A stretch of DNA of 56,598 bases from Basidiobolus meristosporus CBS 931.73 (GCA_002104905.1 MCFE01000578.1:1-56598); one strand, 5' to 3'. Shown: positions 9,555 to 20,699, counted from the first letter of the stretch. Notes: generated by a model from the letters alone, not told the origin. Translations and numbers: made by a program.

Positions 9555-10439
9555 ATGACTTACTCATCTGAATGGTCTTTTCTCATCAATCCCATCACTA
9601 CCACTGGATTTCCTTTTGACACACTGGAGGAGATCTATTCCAAGTACTGTGGACCATCAACCCCAATCTACTCAAGGAGATCCCTTGTTAAGCTTCTCTG
9701 CTATTACAAGAACTATTGCCCTACAAGGTTTCATCCCACCATCCATGGCAACAAAAGTCCTAGAAGCTTTCATTCTCAGCTGACAGCAATGGAGAACCAC
9801 CTTGCAGAGGGTATGAATGACTTAGAGCAAGCTTGGAATACTAGGTTCAGAAGCTCCAATAGACTTCCATATCCCAGAGTGTTCAGCAACAGGTTCCATA
9901 TCAGGAGTATTTTGGATACCTTCCCAGTGAGGATTAACAGACCTTCTAGAGGGCAGAGGCACTTTTATTCTGGCAAGTACAAGGCACACTGTGTGAAGTT
10001 TCAAGCACTGTCTGACATTGAGGGTAACATCATCTGGTTTAGTGGGCCATTTGCTGGAAGTAGGCATGACAAAGCACTCTGGGTAGAGAATCATCCTGAA
10101 TTCAGTAGAGGGGAGAAATGTATGGCAGACTTGGCCTATATAGGAGAGGATTGTCAGAGATTAGGATGTATTACAGCTTATAGGAAGCCAAGGAATGGTG
10201 TGCTTAGAAGGAAGCAGAAGCTCTACAATGAGATATTTAATCATTTCAGAGTAAGGGTAGAGCACACATTTGGATATCTGAAGAGATTCAGCATATTGGC
10301 AGGTAAATACAGAGGAAAGTCATATATAGGAGAAAACAGCAGAATAGGTAAAATAGTTAAGATACTTATCAATGCACAGTATGTTCATACAAGAAGACAT
10401 CCACTGAGAGAAATGTGTCTGGAGCATTATGAAGAGTAA
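9555..10439 (+). CDS. PIF/Harbinger-like DDE transposase
   Basis: A 294-residue intact ORF. Conserved blocks of the DDE_Tnp_4-like fold are visible: ILDTFPV (candidate first Asp, D121), HFYSGKYKAHCVKFQALSD (138-154), GPFAGSRHDKALW (164-176, D172), MADLAYIGEDC (second catalytic Asp candidate, D192) and RVEHTFGYLKRF (E236). It would cut and rejoin the element ends. The N-terminal 110 residues have no recognised motif and could include a helix-turn-helix. The ATG at 9555 is the first in frame. Unlike the neighbouring accessory gene it is CpG-poor. No stop or frameshift is seen, so it may be functional. Catalytic assignments are by motif resemblance. Confidence 0.8.
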   Translation: MTYSSEWSFLINPITTTGFPFDTLEEIYSKYCGPSTPIYSRRSLVKLLCYYKNYCPTRFHPTIHGNKSPRSFHSQLTAMENHLAEGMNDLEQAWNTRFRSSNRLPYPRVFSNRFHIRSILDTFPVRINRPSRGQRHFYSGKYKAHCVKFQALSDIEGNIIWFSGPFAGSRHDKALWVENHPEFSRGEKCMADLAYIGEDCQRLGCITAYRKPRNGVLRRKQKLYNEIFNHFRVRVEHTFGYLKRFSILAGKYRGKSYIGENSRIGKIVKILINAQYVHTRRHPLREMCLEHYEE

Positions 10440-10539
10440 ATAAAGCAAGGAAAGCACTATTCTGAGCAACATAAGTAAGATTGAGTAAAGTTACCAGTAA
10501 CTGTATCATACCACTGGCATCATGGTAGAAATTATAGTG

Positions 10540-10622
10540 CCAGATAGTGCCGTAGAGTGCCTGATCGATCCGGCACTATAAACAGGCTGGCACTATGTGG
10601 CACTATCCAACGGAACAAGTCT
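10540..10622. repeat. Harbinger right end with repeated GGCACTAT/ATAGTGCC motifs
   Basis: The right sub-terminal region contains at least five copies of ATAGTGCC or its inverse GGCACTAT within about 75 bp, some pointing inward and some outward, just before the terminal GGAACAAGTCT. The same motif marks the relic end (49780-49862) and the fragment at 33549-33978. Repeated sub-terminal sites are typical transposase or accessory-protein binding sites; this function is inferred. Confidence 0.55.
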
Positions 10623-10675
10623 ATTAACTTTGTGATGGCCTTTTGATGGGATCATCTCAGTAATTTTTCATAGGG

Positions 10676-10862
10676 ATCTACTTACGGCTCCTTTTGCACA
10701 CTCAGTCAGTGTTTTTCCGCACAATACATTTGACCTCTCAGTTACTCCATTAGCTTTAGGGTGATATGCTACAGCTTTCAAGAGCCCAATTGTGTTATTT
10801 TCATGTTAGCTACCTATGTCTTTGCCATAAAATTGGCTTCTATATCAGAGAAGACATTGATT
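10676..10862 (-). pseudogene. Old Gypsy-1-like integrase fragment, 5' half of the split copy
   Basis: Minus-strand translation gives SDIEANFMAKT, then AYHPKANGVTERSN and LTECAKGAVSR, matching [11 protein letters not shown] (1146-1156), [14 protein letters not shown] (1173-1186) and [11 protein letters not shown] (1193-1203) of the intact Gypsy-1 integrase, including the catalytic Asp and Glu regions. The reading continues directly into 491-1 if CACTA-A and one ATC are removed. An in-frame stop and frameshifts are present. At about 10862 it abuts the Copia-1 relic. Confidence 0.8.
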
Positions 10863-13800
10863 GACTAAATATTCTAACTACCACAGCAATATCTGGAGGT
10901 GTAGACACCATCATCTACATTGGGCTACCAACCATCTATTGATAGGGAAAGTTTTGGTCCATATTTGAGCCTTTTTCACCCAAAACTGGCTAAAACTTGC
11001 TCAATTCTTGTCTAATATCCAAGGGGGTGGCTGCAGGCCTGAAATTTTCCATTTTGAAGCATCAAAGCAAGTACCTGACGTACTTATACTGATTGAGCAC
11101 AGTTTTTGTGTAGGTATGTTAAAATTAACTTCCATTCCATTGAAGATATCTGAATTTGTCTGTTTGAATGCCTCCTGGTCACTTGAAGTTATTATTAGGT
11201 TGTCCACAAAAAGAACTATGATGATCACACCCTTTAGAACTGCTTCACATTTAAAGTGCCAGCTGCAGTGCTACAAAAGAACCAAATTTCCTCTATATAT
11301 GTGTCAATCTTGTTATTCCACTCTCTGAGTGCCTGCTCCAGCATATATAAGAGTATCCTTAGTCTCCACACTATATGGGGGCCTTTTGGTTATGTAAAAC
11401 CTTCTGGTTGCCCCATATATATAGTTTCTTGCAGATCCCCACTTAGAAAGGCTGTTTTGAAATGCATATAGTGTAGATATAGACTATGTAAACCTGCCAG
11501 GGCTAGATCTGTCCTAATGGAGTTAAACTTGGCAACCTGAGCAAGTATTTCCTTAACATCTATCCCCTGGATCTAGGAATTGCCTTTAGCTACCAATCTA
11601 GCCCTGTACTGATCAAAGGCACTAGTTGAGGCTATCTTGTTTGATTTGACACATTGGCTTCCTATTAGCTTTCTTCTATTTGGTAAGTCTACCAGTACTC
11701 AGAGATTAGTCCTTCTCTTGCATGGCTTGTTGCCACATAGTAGCATTGGGTCTTTGAATTGCCTGTTCCAGATTCTGGGGTTTTGCACATAGAGCAAGAT
11801 AAGCTTCTTCAGGATCATTGGATATCTGCCACCAGGATCCAGGGGTGTTTGTTGTTCTCAAATATCTCCTAACTGGAATTATCAGCTCTGATCTGGAACT
11901 GATATAAATATCTTCTGTAACTGGTTAAATTACATACATATCTTCTTCATTAGTTTTGATTACATCATTAGACAGCTGACCAATGATTTCAGTGGCTTTC
12001 TGATCTATGTTTTCCTCAAATACAACATCCCTGCTCTTGATCAGTTTATGAATGTTGCCATCATACCCTCTTTTCCCTTCAATAACCTTACAGTGCCCAA
12101 GAATGATCCCTTTTCAGCTCTTTGGTTCCAGCTTTGAGCAATTTTATTAAGGATGTGATAAAAATTATCACTGCCAAAGATCCTGAGGTGCAGGAGTAAT
12201 TATATCTTTCCTGTATATGCCTCAAAGAGTGTTGGATCAAGTAGTGCTGTTGTTGGGCACTTATTTTTGATATATGCTGTGGTAGCAACAGATTCAGTAC
12301 AAAACTTGAGGTCCATTCCCTTATCATTTAGCATAGATCTTTCCATCTCTACCATAGTTCTACTTACATATTCTGTCACTCCATTTTGCTGTGAAGTATG
12401 TGCAACAGTGGTCTGCTGGGCTATACCAGTAGATGGCCAGTATTTTACAGGCTCCTTTGAGCAATTCTCCCCTCCATTGTCACTTCAAAGTACCTTCAAT
12501 TTACACCCGGTTTGTGTTTCTTCCTTCTTTGTGAGGTATTAGCATCTCTAAAGCATTAACCTTTGTCTTGAGGATGTACACCCATATATATCCTGTCTTG
12601 TCATCAATTGTAATCAAAAGGTATCTCTTGGCTCCATAGGATAGTGTTCTCATTGGCCCACTTATGTCTGAGTGCACAATAGCCAATATTTTGGTGGTGT
12701 CAACACCTACTGAGCCCCTCAAAGGTTGCTCAGCTTGTTTGTGAAATGAACATCCCTCAAAGTCACTCAATTTGATCAAAACAGAGAGGTTTAGGCCCAA
12801 AACATGCTGATTTCTCTCCAATTGGCTCACTTTCTGCTCCTCAATGTGTAAAAGCCTCCTATGCCATGTCTTGCAGCTATTCTCATCAGTTTCAGCAATG
12901 TTGACAAAATCATGTACAGTGTTCTTGCATTGTAACTTGTATATAATATGATCTCTGATTCCCAAAGCTGATATTTATTCATTTTGACTCAGTAATGAGC
13001 AGTTCTGCTTAGTAAAGACAAATACCAGTCCCTGAGTCAGTGTTTAAGTGACTGAGAGTACGTTCTTAGCTATTCCAGGTACATACAGAATGCCAGTCTG
13101 TTTTGCTGTTGTTGCCCCTGAGATACCACTCTTATTAGCTGTATAGATCCACTGGCAGTAGCTACTAGTGCCCAGTTGACTCCCAGAAGTCCTTGCTTAC
13201 AGGAATAGTCTTTGAGTTGCTGAACTGCTCCTTTATACTGCAAATATGGTATGATGCCCCAGAGTCAATAAATCATTCAGTACTTTGGTTACTTGCATTT
13301 TCTTGTACAAATACAAATAACTCTTTGTCTTAAGATATGGTTTGCCTGCACTAGCTTCTGTTTTTTGTCTGCTTTTTTCTTCTTCAGTTGTCATGGTCAG
13401 TGTATTGGCTTCTAACAGTAGTTAGAGCAACCAGGTTTTCTTTGATTCTGTTGTTTTCCCTACTTCTATGTGTGCCTTTCTGAGCTGAATAAAGCATTAT
13501 CTTGAATTTCTCTGCTTGATGATTATGGCTGAGCTCTTCATGGAGTAGTGTTCCTTTGATATAGTCTAAAGTCAGACTGTCTTCTCTGCTTTTTATATAA
13601 AGAAGGCTCATAATTGAATGATAAGCTGTACAGCAGACAGGGTATCTTTTCCTTGTCACCTACACCTGCATTTATATTCCAAAGCTCTTCTGCAAGTGTC
13701 TCCATTGTGACAATGAGTCGAAGCATGTCATCATCTGGATTCTTCCTAAAATTGAAGAACATTTGCTTAAACAAGGCTTGCATGATACTGGCTTTGCTCC

Positions 13801-13885
13801 AAAGATCTCATGTCAGGATTCACATGCTGCTTTGGCAGTACTTGAAGCATGAATTTGTCCCCTGAAGAAATCTTGCACAGTTAAA
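10862..13885 (-). pseudogene. Copia-1 relic without LTRs
   Basis: A highly decayed Ty1/Copia polyprotein region collinear with Copia-1 positions about 25740-28830. Short frames match its RNase H/RT part (11001-11228, with LFVDNLIITSSDQEAFKQT against LYVDDLIIATSDQEALKQT), the post-integrase and integrase region (12088-12965, with IVHSDISGPMRTLSYGAKRY) and gag (13384-13783, with NFRKNPDDDMLRLIVTMETL). The RT YVDD box is FVDN here, so a catalytic Asp is lost. Both ends are truncated. It is much older than the Copia-1 copy at 24773-29457. Confidence 0.8.
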
Positions 13886-14639
13886 CATCTAGGTTACTAA
13901 ATAGCTCAAATCTAGCCCATATATTGCCTAGCTCCTTATGAAAATTGTTGACTAAATGGTGGTGGGTATGTAGTCCATTAACGGTCTTGAAGGTGCTGGT
14001 AGCTGGATTTTTCTTGTTGATTTAGTTCCTAAGCCTGCATGTAGCAGATTGACAGGTGTCAGATCTCTCAGAGTGCTTGGGAACCCTCTGTTGTCAAAGC
14101 ACTTCTATTCTCAGATCTTTCCTGCATATTGGTTACCTGTTTAGATATGTTGAAGCTTTTCACAGACTTAGTTGACATTTATCAAGTGAACTTGCTTGAA
14201 AAGATGGTTCTCTTGGCAACTTAGTTGCAGATATAATTACTGCAGTATGGTCCATACGAGGGAGCTGTAAGTAACTTGCTCATATCTGTGGTAACAATAT
14301 GAGCATTTGCTTCATATTAATTTATCTGTTTATACATCATTGTATTCCTTGTAATATCTGTACTAGTGTAGGGCTACCAATTTATTCCTCAGTAATATTG
14401 CCATTGAAAATTCTTTAGTTTGCTTGCAGAATATACACCTGAACATTAGCCATGACCTCCAGGAGCACGTTTCTTGATGGTAGTAAAAATTCTGTAAAAC
14501 AAATCTCTAGATAATTCATATCCCACTTTTCCAATACCTGATGTAACAATGTAGCTCTTCTAATAAGTTCCAGCAACACAGGTATATACATCTTTTGCAT
14601 GCTACAAAATAGGTGTAGTCCTCAGTAAGACCATCACAA
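13886..14639. other. Unassigned stretch
   Basis: About 750 bp between the Copia-1 relic and the CACTA-B1 terminus. It holds only a 61-codon minus-strand ORF at 14415-14600 with no recognisable similarity, and no terminal repeat or RNA gene that I can see. Confidence 0.4.
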
Positions 14640-14755
14640 AGCCACTCAATCCCCGTCAAATGATTACCATATCACTGCAAAGTTTGTGCATCTATGTTAG
14701 TAAAATCAACAAAGACCATCTCAATCCTGCCACAATATTGTAAAGAGGGCCAATA
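14640..14755. other. CACTA-B1 terminal fragment, left part (interrupted by Gypsy-1)
   Basis: Sequence up to GTAAAGAGGGCCAATA matches the transposase-side terminal block of other CACTA copies, for example GTGAAGAGGGCCAATAATTCC at about 23095-23117. It continues after Gypsy-1 at 19695. The uninterrupted copy at 23.1 kb is an empty site for the Gypsy-1 insertion. Confidence 0.65.
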
Positions 14756-15123
14756 TGTTATGATCTGCTGCTTGAATGTTTAAGTTAGATCAGTTTTTAG
14801 TCAAATCAGTTAGTATATGTTTAGGTTATCAGTATATCAGTATTATCTATGAAATCAGTAGCATTAGTCAGCAAATGAATCAGCAGATCCTTATCAGACA
14901 GAAATAGATATATTAAGTAGGATCTTATTGGGTGATGATGATGCAATCAAATGAGTCATCAGCCACAACCCACATTAGGAAATACAATTAGTCAGCAATT
15001 GATCTGGCAAAATGTATATAAGGAGCTGCTGGAACCTCAATAAAAATCAGTTCAAGTTTTAGTGAATACAATACTACCTAAACTCCCTATTCCTCTACAA
15101 CTCTTATACCAAGACTTGTAACA
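14756..15123 (+). repeat. Gypsy-1 5' LTR
   Basis: A 368-bp repeat starting TGTTATGATC and ending CTTGTAACA. It contains a TATATAAGG box at about 15015-15023 and an AATAAA signal at about 15039-15044, close together as expected for a compact promoter and polyadenylation unit. It differs from the 3' LTR by CTG versus CCG near position 14 and CTACC versus CTAGC near the end. Confidence 0.95.
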
Positions 15124-15140
15124 TTGGTAGCAGCAATAAC
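15124..15140 (+). other. Gypsy-1 primer-binding site
   Basis: Directly after the LTR the sequence reads TTGGTAGCAGCAATAACC. TGGTAGC is complementary to a tRNA 3' end ...GCUACCA, as in initiator methionine tRNAs that begin AGC. The tRNA identity is an inference, since no tRNA gene is in the window. Confidence 0.6.
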
Positions 15141-15182
15141 CAGAAACCTCCCTCCTGAAGAAAAGAAGAAACCACCCTCAAG

Positions 15183-18100
15183 ATGTCGGACAATCAAGAA
15201 TGGAAGAATGCCATGCAGCAAATCCTGGCCCAACAGCAACAGCTACTCCAGATCCTCAGCCAACAGCAACAAGGAATGACTACCATGGCTCAGAGCCAAC
15301 AAAGCCCTGTCAAGAGCAACTTTAGTGTGAAGGTCAACCGGTACCATGGCAGAGTCAATGAAAACCTGGGAACTTGGCTCTTTCAGATTGAAGAAGCTTT
15401 TAAAGCTAAAGGAATTGCTCCAGAGAGCAAGCTACATTATGCAGCTTCTTACCTGGCAGATGCAGCTTTACAGTGGTACCACAACAAGATCAGGTCAGCT
15501 ACTATGATGGGATGCTCTACAATCTCTACCTGGGATGAGTTTGTGTCGGAAATTCAGGATGCTTTTGAACCTCCACACCAGCAGACACTACTAAGAAGGA
15601 AGTTAAAGACACTCAGACAGAAAGGAATGGTGCAAGAATACATCTATGAGTACAGATGTCTACTTGGACAAATTGAAAGAATGGACCCCTTGGATCAAGT
15701 TGAATACTTTATTGATGGGTTGAAAGAAAGAACTTGCAAGGAAGTCAATTACCAAAGACCTCAGACTATTGAAGAAGCCATCAAGATTGCCATTGACTAT
15801 GACTCAGCTATGTTTGGAGTTGGGAAGCCTACAGTGACTAATCAGAAAGGCTATAATCATTATGAAAGAAGACAATCAGAAGCAGTACCAATGGAAATAG
15901 ACGCTATGCAGAAGAATCCCTCCTCAGAAGAATGCAAGAAGAGAGGACTTTGCTTCAATTGCCACCAGCAGGGACATATTGCAAAGTACTGCCCTCAGAG
16001 AAGAAATGGACACCAGCCAACAAGAATCTTCTACCATATTGAGTCCCATGAACACAGTAATGTGGAAGATGAGCTTGAAGAAGACTCGGAACTCACCTTC
16101 CATATGACAGAAGAGTACTTGTCCCAAATGACTTCAAACTCAGGGAAGTTATTGTACTTGAATGGAGTAATCAATGGAGTACCTGCCAAGATCATGATTG
16201 ACTCAGGAGCATTGCATGAGTACATGTTGGAGCAATTTGCTTTGAAAGCTGGAATCAACTTGGAACCTACCAAATCAACTTCAGTTTCCACAGCTGATGG
16301 GAGCTCCCACATAATCAACCGTATTACCCAGCCAGTAAGAATGAAGATCAATGACTATGAAGAAGACCTACAGGCTTATATATTTGGGAACTGCAAGTTT
16401 GACCTTGTACTTGGAAAAACCTGGCTATTTTGTCGTAATCCATCAATCAACTGGAGAACCCATGCTACTCAGATTCAAAAAGACAACAAGACCTATGAGC
16501 TATTACCTGCCATGCTGGATTTCAACTTGGTCAATTCCAGTGTGTGTGAGACAAGTGAACTTAGCAAGACCCAGTTCTGTAGAGCACTTAGAAAAGGTAC
16601 CGAGATGTTCCTCATGGCGGTATTACAGGAGGATTCCTCTACCCCAGCACCCCAGCAGGTCCAGACTCTCTTGAAGAAATATTCAGACGTGTTTCCAGAT
16701 GAGCTTGTAAGCCTACCACCAGTCAGAGACATGGATCATGCCATTGACACAGGAGATAGCCCTCCAGTGAGCAAGACACCTTACAGAATGAGTCCATTGG
16801 AATTGGAGGAAATGAAGAGACAAATTGATCAGCTATTGGAGCAAGGATACATCAGGCCCAGCAAGTCACCCTGGGGAGCACCAGTGCTTTTTGTGAAAAA
16901 GAAGGATGGAACACTTAGGATGTGCATTGACTACAGAGCCCTGAACTCAGTTACCATCAAGAATAAGTACCCCATACCTTGGATTGATGAGCTTTTAGAC
17001 CAACTTAATGGAGCCACTATTTTCAGCAAGATTGACCTCATGTCAGGATACAACCAGATTAGGGTGAAACCAGAAGATATCCCTAAGACAGCATTCAGGA
17101 CCAGATATGGACATTACAAGTACTTAGTCATGAGTTTTGGCCTCACTAATGCCCCTGCAACATTCATGACGCTGATGCAGACTGTCTTTCAGGAGTACTT
17201 AGACAAGTTTGTGATAATCTACCTGGATGACATATTGATATACAGCAAGACAGAAAAGGATCACATGGTACACATTGAAAAGGTGTTGAAGAAACTAAGA
17301 GAGAACAAGCTATATGGCAAGCTAGCCAAGTGTGAATTCTTCAAGGAACACGTAGAATATCTGGGACACATAGTGACTAGCACAGGAGTAACCTTAGACC
17401 CCAAGAAGGTGGAAGTAATCAAGAATTTGAAGCAGCCCCATAGCATATCAGAACTCAGATCCTTCCTTGGAATGGTTTCCTATTATCGGAGATTTGTCAA
17501 GTCATTTGCAAGTATTGCAGCCCCTTTAACTAATATCCTCAAGAAAGACAATACCTACAAGTGGGACATAGCTTGTGAGACTGCCTTCCAGACGCTAAAG
17601 AATGAACTTGCTAAGTTGCCAAGCTTAAGAATACCAGACTTCAGAAAAGAGTTCACTCTATGCACAGATGCTTCAGATTACACAATTGGTGGAGTGCTGA
17701 GCCAAGAACACGAGGGAAAGGACTACCCTGTTGCCTTTGAATCCAAGAAACTGAACTCAGCAGAACAAAACTATCCAGTCCATGAGAAGGAGATGCTTGC
17801 TATAATACACTGTTTGAAGACATGGAGATGCTATATTGAAGGAGTCAAATGCACTGTGAAGACTGATCATGCCTCCCTCAAGTATATATTTACTCAGAAG
17901 GTACTCTCTAGAAGAATGACAAGATGGAGTGAATACATTCAGCAATTTGACCTGGAGATTGTCTACTGCCCTGGAAAAAACAACACGGTTGCTGATGCCT
18001 TATCAAGATTAGATCAAGTTGCACAACTCAACTTGGTGCATGAATCAGATTGGCCTAGCCTATTACCAAAGTACTTGGAGGACCAAGCCATTCCTAATGA

Positions 18101-19316
18101 GGTGGATGAAGATATCAAGAAGATAATCCGGAATGAAGCCAGCAAATTTGTTGTACAGGATGAAACACTCTACCGAATTGTTGATGGAAGCCCTATTGCC
18201 TATCGTCCTTATGTTGCTCGCCTGGATTTAATACATAAGCTACACAATGGATATGGACATCTTGGGATTGAAGGAACCTATAGCCTTGTGAAAGCCAGAG
18301 CATGGTGGCCCAGAATGAAACAAGATATTGAGAAGCTAGTGAAAACATGCCCAAACTGCCAAATCAATCAGGGCCAGCCACAAAGAATTGCCGAACTCTT
18401 CCCTTTGGAGCCTGTCAGACCATTTGAGAGATGGGGAATTGACTTTATTGGAAGACTGCCAACTACCAGGAAATGTAACCGTTGGATCCTAGTAGCTATT
18501 GACCATGCCACTAAATGGCCAGTTGCTAAAGCCGTACCAATAGCCAGTGAACAAGAAGTTGCAAGTTTCATTTACCATGAGATCCTGATGAAGTTTGGAT
18601 GCCCTGTGGAGATCTTATCTGATAGAGGTGCAAACTTTATGGCAAAGACATTAGAGGCTTACCTGGAAATGCAGCAGATCAGACACTTGAAAACCTTGGC
18701 ATATCACCCCAGAACTAATGGAGTCACTGAGCGGTTTAATGGATTATTTGGAAAAATGCTGACTAAGTATGCAAATGGAGTTGTCAGTAGATGGGATGAG
18801 TATATAGACCAAGCACTCTTTGCATGCAGAGTCAGAGTACACAACACCACCCAGCAATCACCATTTTACTTAGTTTATGGATGTGAACCTAGGATTCCAG
18901 GAGATCTCACACAACCCAAGCTTACAGATGCCTTAGAAGATGAACTTAGTCAGCCAAGTAGACACCAGCAACTGGAACAAAGACGTCAAGAGGCACAGAC
19001 CAAAGTATCTCAAAGTGCAGAAAAGATGAAGCAGAGATTTGATAAGACTATAGCACCAGAAGCATTGACAGTTGGGAACTTTGTATTGCTAAGAAACAAC
19101 ACTCGGAAGAAGTTTGAGCCACAATGGACAGGACCATTCAAGATCATCAGAGAATGTCCATTTGCAACTTACCAACTGGTGGACAAGCAAGGTAATATCC
19201 GGGAAGACTTAGTGCATAGGGACAGACTCAAGCTTGCAAGACTTGCTGATAATACTGAACCATCAAGATATTGGTATCACAAGAAAAGAGATTCAGGAGA
19301 ACCCTCTCAACTTTAG
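15183..19316 (+). CDS. Gypsy-1 gag-pol polyprotein
   Basis: A single 1377-residue frame with no gag/pol frameshift. Gag starts with a Gln-rich stretch and has a retrotransposon-gag fold region (about 55-205); a zinc knuckle follows (C257-C260-H265-C270). The aspartic protease motif is IDSGA (D340), followed by an unusual LHEY. Reverse transcriptase covers about 525-740 with D618 and YLDD (680-683). RNase H has D829, E870, D895 and D938. Integrase has an HHCC finger (H1021, H1026, C1056, C1059), a DDE core with D1087, D1147 and E1183 (35 residues between the last two) and a GPF motif (1317-1319). No chromodomain follows. The polyprotein supports capsid assembly, reverse transcription and integration. 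All key catalytic residues are present. Confidence 0.95.
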   Translation: MSDNQEWKNAMQQILAQQQQLLQILSQQQQGMTTMAQSQQSPVKSNFSVKVNRYHGRVNENLGTWLFQIEEAFKAKGIAPESKLHYAASYLADAALQWYHNKIRSATMMGCSTISTWDEFVSEIQDAFEPPHQQTLLRRKLKTLRQKGMVQEYIYEYRCLLGQIERMDPLDQVEYFIDGLKERTCKEVNYQRPQTIEEAIKIAIDYDSAMFGVGKPTVTNQKGYNHYERRQSEAVPMEIDAMQKNPSSEECKKRGLCFNCHQQGHIAKYCPQRRNGHQPTRIFYHIESHEHSNVEDELEEDSELTFHMTEEYLSQMTSNSGKLLYLNGVINGVPAKIMIDSGALHEYMLEQFALKAGINLEPTKSTSVSTADGSSHIINRITQPVRMKINDYEEDLQAYIFGNCKFDLVLGKTWLFCRNPSINWRTHATQIQKDNKTYELLPAMLDFNLVNSSVCETSELSKTQFCRALRKGTEMFLMAVLQEDSSTPAPQQVQTLLKKYSDVFPDELVSLPPVRDMDHAIDTGDSPPVSKTPYRMSPLELEEMKRQIDQLLEQGYIRPSKSPWGAPVLFVKKKDGTLRMCIDYRALNSVTIKNKYPIPWIDELLDQLNGATIFSKIDLMSGYNQIRVKPEDIPKTAFRTRYGHYKYLVMSFGLTNAPATFMTLMQTVFQEYLDKFVIIYLDDILIYSKTEKDHMVHIEKVLKKLRENKLYGKLAKCEFFKEHVEYLGHIVTSTGVTLDPKKVEVIKNLKQPHSISELRSFLGMVSYYRRFVKSFASIAAPLTNILKKDNTYKWDIACETAFQTLKNELAKLPSLRIPDFRKEFTLCTDASDYTIGGVLSQEHEGKDYPVAFESKKLNSAEQNYPVHEKEMLAIIHCLKTWRCYIEGVKCTVKTDHASLKYIFTQKVLSRRMTRWSEYIQQFDLEIVYCPGKNNTVADALSRLDQVAQLNLVHESDWPSLLPKYLEDQAIPNEVDEDIKKIIRNEASKFVVQDETLYRIVDGSPIAYRPYVARLDLIHKLHNGYGHLGIEGTYSLVKARAWWPRMKQDIEKLVKTCPNCQINQGQPQRIAELFPLEPVRPFERWGIDFIGRLPTTRKCNRWILVAIDHATKWPVAKAVPIASEQEVASFIYHEILMKFGCPVEILSDRGANFMAKTLEAYLEMQQIRHLKTLAYHPRTNGVTERFNGLFGKMLTKYANGVVSRWDEYIDQALFACRVRVHNTTQQSPFYLVYGCEPRIPGDLTQPKLTDALEDELSQPSRHQQLEQRRQEAQTKVSQSAEKMKQRFDKTIAPEALTVGNFVLLRNNTRKKFEPQWTGPFKIIRECPFATYQLVDKQGNIREDLVHRDRLKLARLADNTEPSRYWYHKKRDSGEPSQL

Positions 19317-19326
19317 TAGGGGAGAA
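19310..19326 (+). other. Gypsy-1 polypurine tract
   Basis: The purine-rich run AGTAGGGGAGAA lies immediately before the 3' LTR (TGTTATG...), overlapping the gag-pol stop. This is the expected plus-strand priming site. Confidence 0.8.
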
Positions 19327-19694
19327 TGTTATGATCTGCCGCTTGAATGTTTAAGTTAGATCAGTTTTTAGTCAAATCAGTTAGTATATGTTTAGGTTAT
19401 CAGTATATCAGTATTATCTATGAAATCAGTAGCATTAGTCAGCAAATGAATCAGCAGATCCTTATCAGACAGAAATAGATATATTAAGTAGGATCTTATT
19501 GGGTGATGATGATGCAATCAAATGAGTCATCAGCCACAACCCACATTAGGAAATACAATTAGTCAGCAATTGATCTGGCAAAATGTATATAAGGAGCTGC
19601 TGGAACCTCAATAAAAATCAGTTCAAGTTTTAGTGAATACAATACTAGCTAAACTCCCTATTCCTCTACAACTCTTATACCAAGACTTGTAACA
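19327..19694 (+). repeat. Gypsy-1 3' LTR
   Basis: A 368-bp direct copy of 14756-15123 with two substitutions, followed by the duplicated AATA. Confidence 0.95.
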
Positions 19695-19793
19695 AATAAT
19701 CCAGGCTACCAGCATTGTGACAGCCTCATTGTGGGATCTCAACAGCTGATCCAGATTAAATTACCTGCAGGACCAAATTACTCTTCATAGGAA
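19695..19793. other. CACTA-B1 terminal fragment, right part
   Basis: Continues the fragment at 14640-14755 and ends CCTGCAGGACCAAATTACTCTTCATAGG. Reversed, this reads CCTATGAAGAGTAATTTGGTCC, the transposase-side end of the CACTA family. This copy's body was not found to the left. Confidence 0.65.
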
Positions 19794-20380
19794 AATGTAA
19801 TACTGTTAGCCTTCCAACCAAGCACCGCCACATACAGCAGCATATGAACAGTTTGCCAACTGCTCTCTTTGGCACTCAGTGCAACAAGTTGGTACTGTGC
19901 AGTCATTGAAGCATAACATTTACATTCAATATAGAACCTACAGAAAACCTGTAGCATTTAACAGGTAAATACAGGAATCTATATACCAGAGGCTAATATC
20001 AACACTTAGAAATGTTTTTTAGGGAGCCAGAAGGCTGAAGTAAATGCACTAATGCAGTATTTATCCAGGGAGAATATGTGACAATAGAAGTAGCACTTGG
20101 ACAAAGTTGCAGCAAAAGGTCTGGCAGTGACGAACATCAAGGCATAGGAAAGGAAAACAGTGTACCCATGCCAGAGACATACAAGAGCAAGACAAAGGTG
20201 GCAATTTGCACCCATATGTGCTTTCACCCTAGAACCATCTGATTTCCCAAATAATCAGGTAGTATTATCAGCCAGAGAACAGTTGTTCTCACAAGAGTTG
20301 GGAGTGCAGCAAACTCACAACCTCTGCATCCATCTATTATAGTAAGAGTAAACTTCCCCCCTCACAGACAAAGTAACAAT
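19794..20380 (+). pseudogene. CACTA-B0 ORF2 relic, 5' part
   Basis: Decayed accessory-gene sequence. Matches include CTCAGTGCAACAAG (the start region of ORF2) near 19875 and EQLFSQELGVQ near 20277-20310, corresponding to QLFSQELEAQ in copy D. It is cut at 20380 by insertion of CACTA-B and resumes at 23220. Confidence 0.6.
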
Positions 20381-20699
20381 CAGTGTGAAAAATAATTGTG
20401 AAAATCCAATCAAAAGTGCATACAAAGTTGCTATCCCATCACTGAGAAGCATCAATCTCTCCAGGACACCATGTAAAGTACCTCAAGAAAAAGTTGTACC
20501 CTAAATTTCACAAAAAACTCAAAATTTACTATCACAATATTACATAAGTGGCTTTTAACTTGTTCTCTGCCAACCCTCCACTCTCTGATCCTGTACATTC
20601 AATCAATTCCTATATCTGTGCACATTGATTGGCAGTTGCCTCTTTTCACACTACTCACTTACTGACTGAAACAATGCTCTTACATCTAATTTACACAAA

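Larger units (their letters stand above)
7206..10622. mobile_element. PIF/Harbinger-like DNA transposon, structurally complete
   Basis: A 3417-bp element bounded by AGACTTGTTCC (7206) and its inverse at 10612-10622; the inverted similarity extends imperfectly to about 25 bp. ATT flanks both ends (7203-7205, 10623-10625). The empty site is seen in other CACTA tails as ggacTTTaacttt (reverse complement near 40485-40500), against ggacATT | element | ATTaacttt here. Two divergent genes lie inside: an accessory gene read leftward and a DDE transposase read rightward. The 3-bp duplication and two-gene layout fit PIF/Harbinger. The left 2 kb is rich in CpG, unlike the rest of the window. Confidence 0.82.
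492..10675. mobile_element. CACTA-like DNA transposon copy A (carries nested Gypsy-2 unit and Harbinger)
   Basis: The left end reads CCCTATGAAAAATAACTT, and the reverse complement of the right end reads CCCTATGAAAAATTACTGAG, so the terminal inverted repeats match over about 14 bp. ATC flanks both ends (489-491 and 10676-10678). Removing 492-10675 with one ATC rejoins a Gypsy integrase reading frame, which fixes the boundaries. The element carries a leftward Tnp2 transposase (about 1060-3660) and a rightward accessory gene (about 3955-6812) around a shared promoter region. Without its two insertions it would be roughly 5.8 kb. Its termini are CCCTATGA rather than the classical CACTA, but a 3-bp duplication and Tnp2 place it in that group. 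Both genes are inactive. Confidence 0.85.
14756..19694 (+). mobile_element. Gypsy-1: complete, young Ty3/Gypsy retrotransposon
   Basis: A 4939-bp element with two 368-bp LTRs differing at only two positions. AATA is duplicated at 14752-14755 and 19695-19698, confirmed by the paralogous empty site GGGCCAATAATTCC near 23.1 kb. A primer-binding site follows the 5' LTR, a purine tract precedes the 3' LTR, and one 1377-codon gag-pol ORF lies between. Structure and LTR similarity indicate the most recent retrotransposon insertion in the window, potentially active. A solo LTR of the family is at 20767-21133, and an old relic flanks CACTA-A. Confidence 0.95.

Noticed and set aside
9555-10439. Host nuclease (HARBI1-like domesticated gene)
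   Set aside because: It sits between matched terminal repeats with a target duplication, so it is the element's own transposase.
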